Below, in pieces: positions 1-8,324 of a DNA stretch of 64,000 nucleotides. The DNA is taken from assembly GCA_026391195.1 (NCBI GenBank), contig JAPLEI010000100.1, positions 22,256 to 86,255 on the forward strand, given 5' to 3'. Source of the DNA: Bacteroidota bacterium. Its GTDB lineage: Bacteria; Bacteroidota; Bacteroidia; Chitinophagales; Chitinophagaceae. A program made the position numbers and the translations under genes. The notes below the pieces were generated by a model. It ran no database searches and was not told where the DNA came from. It saw nothing but the letters and a program-made list of their open reading frames with translations. Each line of letters begins with the position of its first letter. Positions within the stretch are counted from its first letter, which is position 1.

Positions 1-211
1 TTAAATCTTCATTGGGCTTTACCAAATCTCCCAACAGTGAATTCAGTCCCTGAAACTCTTCTAAATCCGATTGCATCAGCAGCACATACAGCTCATCATT
101 ATCATACCCGAAAATCACACAATCTACCGACACGGCTATATTAAAATAGTCCTGACGATTTTTTTTCTCAATGGCCGCATTTTTCAACGCTTTGATAATC
201 TTTTCCGACAT
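1..211 (-). CDS. Nudix-related transcriptional regulator, N-terminal part (NrtR/AraR-like), runs off the window
   Basis: The first 70 codons of a gene that continues beyond position 1. The protein starts MSEKIIKALKNAA and carries the strand VSVDCVIFGYDNDELYVLLM, typical of the Nudix-like sensor domain of Bacteroidota sugar regulators; the visible end (LLGDLVKPNEDL) corresponds to the stretch just before the Nudix box. In this family a Nudix-like domain that binds a sugar or nucleotide is followed by a winged helix that binds DNA, but neither the Nudix box nor the winged helix is inside the window. It starts 11 bases after the stop of the upstream secreted amylase on the same strand, so the two are probably co-transcribed and the regulator may control the alpha-glucan genes. 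A simple Nudix hydrolase is the alternative. Confidence 0.75.
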   Translation of the reverse strand, partial: MSEKIIKALKNAAIEKKNRQDYFNIAVSVDCVIFGYDNDELYVLLMQSDLEEFQGLNSLLGDLVKPNEDL

Positions 212-222
212 AAAGACCCAAA

Positions 223-3114
223 TTAAGGCAATATAAAATGAATTGAGCGGGTTGCCGAAGAATTTTTAACTGAAAGAATATAATGGGCCGGTGGCAACTG
301 ATCAATGGCCGTTCCCAATACCATGGAATGCTTGCCAGCACTGAGTTTGCCAGAAAACAACACTTTCAGTTGCCTACCATCCGCCGTAAACAGCTCGGAA
401 GTGATTTTACTGGGCACCTTTACTTCTATCTCATAAATCGCTCGCTTATTTACCGGATTAGGAAATAACCTAACCTGAAAACCTGCATCAGCGGCCGATA
501 AGTTATCGCCAATTGCTGTTATCGGTCCCGTACTGGTTAACTTCCGGCTCAGGTAAACCTTGTATTCGCCGGGTTGTAGTGTAATTGATTGGGCCGCTCC
601 CGTTGCAGTAAATGTTTCCCCGGTAAGATGCTCATACCAAGTGCCGCTATTCGGAAATGTAACATTCGCAGTTGCCGGGCCTACATCAAAATTACCCAAC
701 ACACAAATATTAGAAGTATCGGTTACCAGCTGCATCCATTTAAAGGCACCCCCCAAAGAATAGGTAATTCGATTAGAGGTAAAATTATTCCGATACATAG
801 GATGGGTGCGCAATTGATTCAGCTTACTATATACCGTAAACAAGGCCTGCCGCTCGGGCTGCAGGCGATAATCCCACCGAATGGGTTTATTGCCAGTTCG
901 GCAATTGGCATTCACAGTTCCATCCATACAGTAGTTGATAGTATAATCATACCCCAACTCCCCAAATTGCCATATCATTTTAGGGCCGGGCGTTAATAAC
1001 CCAAATGCTGCTGTCAACTCCATTCGCTTGAGTGCAGTGGCCAAGGTGCGCGTATTATAACTGCCAGCCGAATTACCGAATTGAATGTTCTTGTACAGTA
1101 ATCTTTCTTCGTCGTGACTTTCCATATACCCCACCAAATTAGGCTGTACCCATCCACGGCTGGTAAAAATACTTCCCTCAAAATTGCTGTTTAGAAGAAA
1201 CCCCATAGCGGCTTCCTGAAAATTGTATGTATTATTTCCCCATAACAACATGCCATAATTACTCAATTCAATCTCTTCTGTATTTGCAGCAAAATGTTCT
1301 AAAATAGCATAGGACCCCGGAGATTTTACTTGCAGGGTATCGTAATATCTCTTCCAAATCGCTACCCGGCTGGCATCATACTGCCCCCACAATGCCACAT
1401 TGGATCCGGAATTTACCTGGGTAAAGCCTTTCGACAAATCGAATCGGTACCCATCTACCCTAAACTCCTTCAGCCAATATTCCATCACGCGGCTACTGAA
1501 ATACCGTGTTGCCAGCGACTCATGATTAAAATCGTGAAACACATTAAAGGGATGTCGGGCGGTTTCATTTAGCCAGGGATTATTGGCGGCAGGCTGATTT
1601 AAACTCGCATTCCAATAGAGTGCAGCTAGTGGACTATTGCCGGTAGTATGATTTAATACCACATCCAATAAAACAGCAATGCCCCTTTTATGACAAGTAT
1701 CAATAAATTCTTTCAGCGAATTGGCAGGGCCATAATATTTGTCGGGTGCCAAAAAGAAAGCCGGATTATATCCCCAGCTCTCATTCCCATCAAACTCATT
1801 TACTGGCATCAATTCAATAGCATTTATACCCAGTCGCTGCAGGTAGTTGAGGGTATCGCGAATCGTTTTCCAGTCATGCGCCAACACAAAATCTCGCACC
1901 AATAATTCGTATATGATCAATGAGCGTTTGTCCGGACGAGTAAAATTCGTTACCCCCCAATTGTATGCGGGGGGAGCTGTTTGAAGTATACCAACTATCC
2001 CCGTGGTTTTGCCGGTAGGATAGGCTTTGAGGTTAGGAAAAGTAGCAGCCGGAATAGTTCCATCATTCCAGGGATCTAGAATTTTTTCGGAATACGGATC
2101 CGCCACGCGCAGGGTGCCATCTACCAGGTATTGAAAAGCATATTCGGTGCCCGGGGTTAATCCGGTAATTTTTAGCCACCAATAATTTCCATCGGGCGTT
2201 TTATTCATGGCAAAGGCAGACTGTTCTATCCAGTTGCTGCCAGGAAATTCTCCTATTACAGAAACCCGATTTTTGCCCGGTGCGTATAATACCAACACAG
2301 CCGAAGTATTTCCCGCCTCATAATTAATGCCATCACGAACGCCTGCCGGCAGCGGAAGAATAGTACTGGAGCCCGATACAAAAAATTTGATGGTATCTCG
2401 AACCGTTACACTTCCCTTAACCGCTTCTGCAACCAATTCTTGATTGCCAGATTGGGTTATCGTGGGAGTAGCAGCCACAGATGTTACGCTGGAAGCGGTT
2501 TGCACAACCGATCCGTTATAGTATAAAGTGAAATTAGCCGAGGCATTTGCCTGTGCTACCACAGAAATGTTATCCCCCACCTGCTTGCTGATAGGTTCTG
2601 GAATCGGCAGGAACGTGGGTTGTAAAATTGGCTGAGTAAAACGGAGCGCTAAATTAGCAGCGTAAATAGGTAGGTACATATCCGTGCCATCTGTATTCGC
2701 CTGCTTTAAGGTTCCATTGCCATTGCGAAATAAAATGGCAATTTTTAGAATGGTCTCTCCGGCCGGCACCCCATAAAAAGCCCGGATATTAGTAATATCA
2801 TATCGCCACCGGTTATTGCCCAACGAAACCGCCTGCAATTCGGGAAGCGTTTTACCCCAGGGACTTTGACTGCCTAGTTTAACGTATTTCCAATCGCTGA
2901 CACTGGTACTCAAATTGGTGATTACGCCTGTATGAACGTACACATCATTTAGGGATCCATAATTATTTAAACCCCCATTTCCTTTGGAGGCATCCACTGT
3001 GATAGATAAATTATCGGTATCTGTAGGGAATACTACCGAACCGGTTAATAATTGACCCTGCACCTGAATACCATATATACAGAGGCATAAAAATAACAGC
3101 AGGGTCTTTTTCAT
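223..3114 (-). CDS. Secreted multidomain GH13 alpha-amylase with type IX sorting domain
   Basis: A 963-residue extracellular starch-degrading enzyme. Signal peptide at residues 1-20, N-terminal carbohydrate-binding/Ig-like regions to about 250, a CBM48-like domain at about 258-355, then the GH13 barrel from about 400. The conserved GH13 regions are visible: DVVLNH (484-489), GYRFD with the nucleophile D559, ILEH with acid/base E606, and ESHD with H667-D668. The last 80 residues (from FPNPVNK) are a type IX secretion sorting domain, so the enzyme should be exported through the T9SS and cell-attached or released. It hydrolyses alpha-1,4 (possibly also 1,6) glucans outside the cell. It is divergent from the next GH13 gene (158 bases between start codons) and is followed by the Nudix regulator. 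The exact subfamily is not certain. Confidence 0.92.
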   Translation of the reverse strand: MKKTLLLFLCLCIYGIQVQGQLLTGSVVFPTDTDNLSITVDASKGNGGLNNYGSLNDVYVHTGVITNLSTSVSDWKYVKLGSQSPWGKTLPELQAVSLGNNRWRYDITNIRAFYGVPAGETILKIAILFRNGNGTLKQANTDGTDMYLPIYAANLALRFTQPILQPTFLPIPEPISKQVGDNISVVAQANASANFTLYYNGSVVQTASSVTSVAATPTITQSGNQELVAEAVKGSVTVRDTIKFFVSGSSTILPLPAGVRDGINYEAGNTSAVLVLYAPGKNRVSVIGEFPGSNWIEQSAFAMNKTPDGNYWWLKITGLTPGTEYAFQYLVDGTLRVADPYSEKILDPWNDGTIPAATFPNLKAYPTGKTTGIVGILQTAPPAYNWGVTNFTRPDKRSLIIYELLVRDFVLAHDWKTIRDTLNYLQRLGINAIELMPVNEFDGNESWGYNPAFFLAPDKYYGPANSLKEFIDTCHKRGIAVLLDVVLNHTTGNSPLAALYWNASLNQPAANNPWLNETARHPFNVFHDFNHESLATRYFSSRVMEYWLKEFRVDGYRFDLSKGFTQVNSGSNVALWGQYDASRVAIWKRYYDTLQVKSPGSYAILEHFAANTEEIELSNYGMLLWGNNTYNFQEAAMGFLLNSNFEGSIFTSRGWVQPNLVGYMESHDEERLLYKNIQFGNSAGSYNTRTLATALKRMELTAAFGLLTPGPKMIWQFGELGYDYTINYCMDGTVNANCRTGNKPIRWDYRLQPERQALFTVYSKLNQLRTHPMYRNNFTSNRITYSLGGAFKWMQLVTDTSNICVLGNFDVGPATANVTFPNSGTWYEHLTGETFTATGAAQSITLQPGEYKVYLSRKLTSTGPITAIGDNLSAADAGFQVRLFPNPVNKRAIYEIEVKVPSKITSELFTADGRQLKVLFSGKLSAGKHSMVLGTAIDQLPPAHYILSVKNSSATRSIHFILP

Positions 3115-3272
3115 AAATAGCTAGTAATCGTTTTACTAAAATACAAATATGTACTAAAAACACATTAATTTTCAAAAAATTATTAATCTTGTTGAAGGAA
3201 TAAGTGAAAAAGCCCATTGATACTTACCCTAACCCGCAAAAATCTATTTTTCAAGATTGCAATTACCCTGCC

Positions 3273-5132
3273 ATGAATAAACGCATCCCTGGTTATCTGC
3301 TCATCAGCTGTCTGCTCCTGTTTCAAAGCTTATTCGCCCAAATTGATCATGTAGAACCCCTAAACTGGTTCATCGGCATGAAGAATCCTAGGGTACAATT
3401 ATTGGTTAACGGAGCCGACATCGGTACCAGCACTCCCTCTATCAAATATCCGGGCGTATCGATTGAAAAAGTTCATCGGGCAAACAGTAAGCAGTATCTA
3501 TTTATCGACCTCTACATACAACCCTCCGCTAAACCTGGCACCCTTTCCATTCGTTTTGAGAAAAATGGTAAAACCATTGCCACTTACCCTTACACATTAT
3601 TGGCACGCACGCAAGATCCCAATCAGTTCAAGGGTTTTACGGCTTCCGATGTAGTTTACCTGATTATGCCCGACCGTTTTGCCAATGGCGATACCACCAA
3701 TGATGTAGTTGCCGGAATGAAAGAAAACCAGGTAAACCGAACACGCCCCGGCGGTAGACATGGCGGAGATATTCGGGGTATCATCAACCACCTCGATTAT
3801 ATTCAAAAAATGGGGTTCACAGCCATCTGGTGTACACCCATGATGGAAAACAACATGGCAGGATATTCTTATCATGGATATTCCATCACCAACCACTACA
3901 AAGTAGATCCCCGCTATGGCACTATGGAAGATTACATAGAACTATCTGCCAAAGCAAAAGAAAAAGGAATCAAATTAATATTTGATGAAGTGCTCAATCA
4001 CTGCGGCAGTGAACATTGGTGGATGAAAGATTTGCCTTTCCCTAACTGGATAAATAAAGCCGACTCTTTTCAACTCAGCACGCACCGTAGAACTACCAAT
4101 CAAGACCCCTATGCCGCCGAATACGATAAAGACCTGATGACGCGTGGCTGGTTTGATAAAACGATGCCCGACCTGAATAGTGAAAATCCATTCATGGCAA
4201 ACTACCTCATACAAAGAAGTATCTGGTATACCGAAACCCTACAGCTGGGCGGCATCCGGCAGGATACGTATGGCTACAGCAATAAAAATTTTTTACAAAA
4301 ATGGAGTTGCCGGATGATGGAAGAATATCCCCGGTTTAGTATGGTAGGGGAAGAGTGGACCTACAATCCCCTGATTGAATCTTACTGGCAAAAGGGAAAG
4401 ATTAACAGCGATGGGTACAAAAGTTGCTTGAATACGGTAATGGACTTCCCCTTACAACAAGCGTTAACAGAAGGAATCCGCGAACAGGAAAAACCTTATT
4501 CCTCAACTGGTTTTACACGGATGTATGAAGCACTGGCGAATGATTTTGCTTATGCGAATCCGAATCAAATGCTGATTTTTGGCGACAACCACGATATGGA
4601 TCGGCTGTTCACCCAAATGAAGGAGGATCTTGCCCTAACTAAAATGGCGATTGCCTATTTACTAACTATGCGTGGCATCCCCCAGTTTTTATATGGCACC
4701 GAAATTTTAGCAACCAATAGCAAACACCCCAACGACCATGGGTATATTCGAATCGATTTCCCAGGCGGCTGGAATGCAGATACGACAAATGGATTTACCG
4801 GGATGGGTTTAGCTCCTGCTCAACTAGACATGCAATCATTTATGAGAAAAATGCTTAACTGGCGTAAAAATCATCCGGCCATTACTTCGGCTGCTACGCT
4901 ACATTTTGCTCCTTTTGAAGGGCTGTATGTTTACTTCCGCTATAACCAACAAGAAACCATCATGGTGGTGATGAATCGTAACAACGAAACGGCGCAACTG
5001 AACACGGCAAGAATGAAAGAAATCCTCCAGAATAAATCAATCGCCCAGCCTATTTTCAGTAACGAAAAACTACCACTCGCCAAACCCATCCCCATTCCCG
5101 GAAAAACAGCGATGATTTTTACCATAGAGTAA
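3273..5132 (+). CDS. GH13 cyclomaltodextrinase/neopullulanase-like alpha-amylase (SusA-like)
   Basis: A 619-residue periplasmic or outer-membrane GH13 enzyme that would cut imported maltooligosaccharides or cyclodextrins. I chose the ATG at 3273 because the signal peptide MNKRIPGYLLISCLLLF begins there; an upstream GTG at 3204 only adds a non-signal extension. An N-terminal beta-sandwich (about 25-110) precedes the barrel, which opens with YLIMPDRFANGD. GH13 motifs, numbered from the chosen start: DEVLNH (238-243), IRQD with nucleophile D331, GEEW with E360, and DNHD with H440-D441. A C-terminal beta domain follows. With the divergent secreted amylase it forms an alpha-glucan pair, but no SusC/SusD lies beside it. 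Confidence 0.9.
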   Translation: MNKRIPGYLLISCLLLFQSLFAQIDHVEPLNWFIGMKNPRVQLLVNGADIGTSTPSIKYPGVSIEKVHRANSKQYLFIDLYIQPSAKPGTLSIRFEKNGKTIATYPYTLLARTQDPNQFKGFTASDVVYLIMPDRFANGDTTNDVVAGMKENQVNRTRPGGRHGGDIRGIINHLDYIQKMGFTAIWCTPMMENNMAGYSYHGYSITNHYKVDPRYGTMEDYIELSAKAKEKGIKLIFDEVLNHCGSEHWWMKDLPFPNWINKADSFQLSTHRRTTNQDPYAAEYDKDLMTRGWFDKTMPDLNSENPFMANYLIQRSIWYTETLQLGGIRQDTYGYSNKNFLQKWSCRMMEEYPRFSMVGEEWTYNPLIESYWQKGKINSDGYKSCLNTVMDFPLQQALTEGIREQEKPYSSTGFTRMYEALANDFAYANPNQMLIFGDNHDMDRLFTQMKEDLALTKMAIAYLLTMRGIPQFLYGTEILATNSKHPNDHGYIRIDFPGGWNADTTNGFTGMGLAPAQLDMQSFMRKMLNWRKNHPAITSAATLHFAPFEGLYVYFRYNQQETIMVVMNRNNETAQLNTARMKEILQNKSIAQPIFSNEKLPLAKPIPIPGKTAMIFTIE

Positions 5133-5232
5133 TAAACGCAAAAAAACCGATTCCTTGCTTTTCAAGGTAATTGGCATACTTCAGCAATAAAATAGATACA
5201 TTTATCTACGATTTACTGCTCAATTGCCTGCC

Positions 5233-6660
5233 ATGAAAACATTACAAGCATCCTATACCGATGGATTTTTTGATGTGAGCGCCGCGCATGGATTTTTGCC
5301 GGCTGTTCCACCGCTGATTTCATTACCCCACATCTATCAGGCCCTGCAAGAGGTTCTTGATAACATGCCCATACAACTCAGTGATGAGCAACCCGGCTAT
5401 CTGCATTTCCCGGGAAAAATTCAGGAAGTAGCTAACCAATTACCCAATTATTTAGCAGAGGTAAAACAAGAAAGCGATATCCGAATTATTCAGGCTTTAT
5501 ACAGAGGCTATGCCTTTCTTACTTCTGCCTATACCCTGGAGCCCGCTTTTCAACATTACAAACAAACGGGAACCTATGGCAAAGCCATCAACACCTTACC
5601 CGCCAATATTGCCCAACCCTTTGTAGCGGTTTGCGAAAAATTAAACGTTTTTCCTTGGTTAGATTATCACTACGGTTATTCCCTGGGTAATTTTTATAAA
5701 ATTAATCCGGAAGGCTCACTCGAGTGGGATAACCTTCAAATGTGCGTAAAATTTTCTGGTCAGCCAGATGAAGCCGGCTTTATTTTATTGCATGTAGACA
5801 TCAATCAATTTTCACCCAACCTGGTAGGCTCCGTGTTAGCTACCTTAGCAGCAGTTGAAGCCAATGCAATCAATCAAGTGGAGGCAGGATTAGATAAGAA
5901 CCTCGATACCCTCACGCAAATGAATATCCGCAGAAAAGAAATGTGGAAGGCTTCTAGATGGCAACACTACAACGACTTTCGGGTTTTTATTATGGGCATA
6001 AAAGGGAATGAAGAAATTTTTGGTGAGGGTGTAACCTATACAGGGGTTTGGGATACCCCCCAACAATTCAGGGGGCAAACGGGTGCTCAGGATGATATCA
6101 TTCCAATGGAAGATATTTTTTCAGGGGTTACCCGATATTATTTAAAAAATGAACTGACCGACTATCTGCTGGATCTGCGAAAATATCGTCCCCACTGTGT
6201 ACAGGCATTTTTTGTAGACCTGGAAACACAAGTAAAACAGGTTCATGCTGATGGATTAGCTGGGTATTTATTTGAACAAGCTTCCGTGAATGGATTGGCA
6301 CGACTTCTCGGCATTTTAGAACAGATTTATCATTTCCGAAACGGGCACTGGCAATTTGTACAAAAATATATAATGGCCAATACCCCGTATGCAAAAGCTA
6401 CCGGCGGTACACCCATTACCACCTGGCTGCCCAATCAGATTACTGCGGTATTGCAACAAATGGAAGGAGTAATGCAATCGATTGCCTTATTATCTGATAT
6501 CCCAGATGAAAAAGGAACACTACTAATAGCTAACAATCAAGCTACCTTCCAACACAAAAAACAATTACTCGCAGAACAATTATCGATGGTTAGCCAAGAT
6601 ACCTATTCGGCAGATACTCTTTTTTCACTCAATTCCCGGTATGGCTTGTCGGACCAGTAA
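5233..6660 (+). CDS. Indoleamine 2,3-dioxygenase-like haem protein
   Basis: A 475-residue cytoplasmic protein of the indoleamine 2,3-dioxygenase family, which opens the indole ring of tryptophan with O2 to give N-formylkynurenine. The N-terminal signature FDVSAAHGFLPAVPPLISLP is typical of the family, the segment HWQFVQKYI carries the likely proximal haem histidine, and ATGGTPIT corresponds to the GTGGT substrate loop. The ATG at 5233 is used in place of a TTG nine bases upstream. The gene stands alone between a GH13 enzyme and a sulfatase; no kynureninase or formamidase is nearby. Bacterial members have often weak or untested activity on tryptophan, so the substrate is open; the fold assignment is firm. 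Confidence 0.82.
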   Translation: MKTLQASYTDGFFDVSAAHGFLPAVPPLISLPHIYQALQEVLDNMPIQLSDEQPGYLHFPGKIQEVANQLPNYLAEVKQESDIRIIQALYRGYAFLTSAYTLEPAFQHYKQTGTYGKAINTLPANIAQPFVAVCEKLNVFPWLDYHYGYSLGNFYKINPEGSLEWDNLQMCVKFSGQPDEAGFILLHVDINQFSPNLVGSVLATLAAVEANAINQVEAGLDKNLDTLTQMNIRRKEMWKASRWQHYNDFRVFIMGIKGNEEIFGEGVTYTGVWDTPQQFRGQTGAQDDIIPMEDIFSGVTRYYLKNELTDYLLDLRKYRPHCVQAFFVDLETQVKQVHADGLAGYLFEQASVNGLARLLGILEQIYHFRNGHWQFVQKYIMANTPYAKATGGTPITTWLPNQITAVLQQMEGVMQSIALLSDIPDEKGTLLIANNQATFQHKKQLLAEQLSMVSQDTYSADTLFSLNSRYGLSDQ

Positions 6661-6756
6661 TACAATCATTCTTCAACCATCCCCAGCAGTAGGATTTCGA
6701 TTTCGAAAAGATACCAGTGCATCCAAATCATGCGAAAAGTAAAATGCTGTAACATC

Positions 6757-8271
6757 ATGCGAAAACAACATTGGGGGCTGATAATATTTTTACTGCTCTG
6801 CTCAATAGTAACCGCCCAATCAAAAACCCGTCCCAATATATTATTTATTCCGGTAGATGATTTGCGACCTATTATGGGCTGCTACGGCAATCCACTTATT
6901 AAAACACCTAATATTGACCGACTTGCAAAAAGCGGTCTGTTATTTAAGTACGCCTATTGCCAGCAGGCGGTTTGCAATCCTTCCAGAGCCAGCTTGTTAT
7001 CGGGATTAAGACCTGATAGCTTACAGGTATGGGACTTATATACGCCCTTTAGATCTATTTCGCCTACCCTGGTTACTTTACCGCAATATTTTAAACGCAA
7101 TGGATATACTACCATTGGTATAGGAAAAGCCTTTCATAATATTTTTCCGGATGATAGTTCCTGGACGGAGTCGTTGCATGTAGAAGGGTTTCCCTTTGAT
7201 CCGGATGCCGTATATACGGATGAACCCAATCTAAGCCTGATTGCAAAGAAGAAAGAAAGTTTTATCGCCAGAAATATAGACCGAAGAGACCCTTATGGCA
7301 TTTGGTATATCAAGGCCAACTCCATGGAGAAAGGCAGTGGTTCAGACGATAGCTATTACGACGGAGCGCAAACAACCCTGGCAATTGAAAAATTAAAACT
7401 GCTGAAAACTGCTGCCAAACCGTTTTTTTTATCCGTAGGCTATTATAAGCCCCACCTGCCTTTCAACGCTCCCGAAAAATACTGGAACCTATATCAAGAA
7501 GCAGAAATGCCCATTGCAAAAAACGGATTCCCCCCACTGAATGCGCCTGCTTTTGCGCTCAGCGGCGACGAAGAATTGCGGAATTACGACGACCAGCACG
7601 ATTTACCTAAGCCATCCGAAAACCCCCTGGAAAAAAAGAGACAGCAACAACTGGTTCACGGATATTATGCCAGTATATCTTATCTGGATGCGCAAATAGG
7701 AAGACTGCTGGATGCTTTAGATGAACTTGAACTGAGCAACAACACCATCATTGTATTATGGGGCGACCATGGATGGAAATTAGGAGAACACAATAGCTGG
7801 GCCAAACAAACCAACTACGAAATAGATACCCGGGTTCCACTGATTGTAAGCGGTAAAAACGTGCAAGCGCAGAATCAAACTTCGAATGCATTGGTAGAGT
7901 TGGTAGATATTTATCCAAGCTTATGTGAAATAGCAGGATTGCCTATCCCCAACTACTTGCAAGGCAAAAGCTTTTACCCACTAACCAAAAACCCTTCCCT
8001 CCCTTGGAAAAAAGCCGCATACAGTCAATTTTTAATGGGGCATTTTATAAAAAAGGATATAGGCCTAAACGACAAGATGGGCTATGCAATCAGAACCCAA
8101 AACTTTCGGTATGTAGAATGGTATACCTGGAAAAATGGTAAGCGCGAAAACCTGATTGCACAGGAATTGTATGACGAAATAAACGATCCGGATGAAAACA
8201 ACAATATTGCAGGAATGAACAAATACAAAAAATTAATTACGCAGCTATCGCAACAGTTACTGCTTAAATAA
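6757..8271 (+). CDS. Iduronate-2-sulfatase-like sulfatase (family S1)
   Basis: A 504-residue exported sulfatase. The start at 6757 begins the signal peptide MRKQHWGLIIFLLLCS; the ATG at 6730 adds nine residues that do not look like a signal. The metal-binding DDLRP follows the signal peptide, and the formylglycine motif CNPSR has its cysteine at residue 73. The wording around it (QQAVCNPSR, then LLSGLRPDS) is close to human iduronate-2-sulfatase, as is WGDHGWKLGEH later on, which holds further metal ligands. It should remove sulfate from a uronic or sulfated sugar. A formylglycine-generating or sulfatase-maturing enzyme is needed and is not in this window. Confidence 0.88.
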   Translation: MRKQHWGLIIFLLLCSIVTAQSKTRPNILFIPVDDLRPIMGCYGNPLIKTPNIDRLAKSGLLFKYAYCQQAVCNPSRASLLSGLRPDSLQVWDLYTPFRSISPTLVTLPQYFKRNGYTTIGIGKAFHNIFPDDSSWTESLHVEGFPFDPDAVYTDEPNLSLIAKKKESFIARNIDRRDPYGIWYIKANSMEKGSGSDDSYYDGAQTTLAIEKLKLLKTAAKPFFLSVGYYKPHLPFNAPEKYWNLYQEAEMPIAKNGFPPLNAPAFALSGDEELRNYDDQHDLPKPSENPLEKKRQQQLVHGYYASISYLDAQIGRLLDALDELELSNNTIIVLWGDHGWKLGEHNSWAKQTNYEIDTRVPLIVSGKNVQAQNQTSNALVELVDIYPSLCEIAGLPIPNYLQGKSFYPLTKNPSLPWKKAAYSQFLMGHFIKKDIGLNDKMGYAIRTQNFRYVEWYTWKNGKRENLIAQELYDEINDPDENNNIAGMNKYKKLITQLSQQLLLK

Positions 8272-8324
8272 TTATTCATTCGCCAACTGTATCGGCTATC
8301 CAATAAGCACCCCCGCAAATCCTG

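Noticed and set aside
3204-3272. GTG-initiated extension of the SusA-like gene
   Set aside because: The signal peptide begins at 3273; the extension is polar and would hide it.
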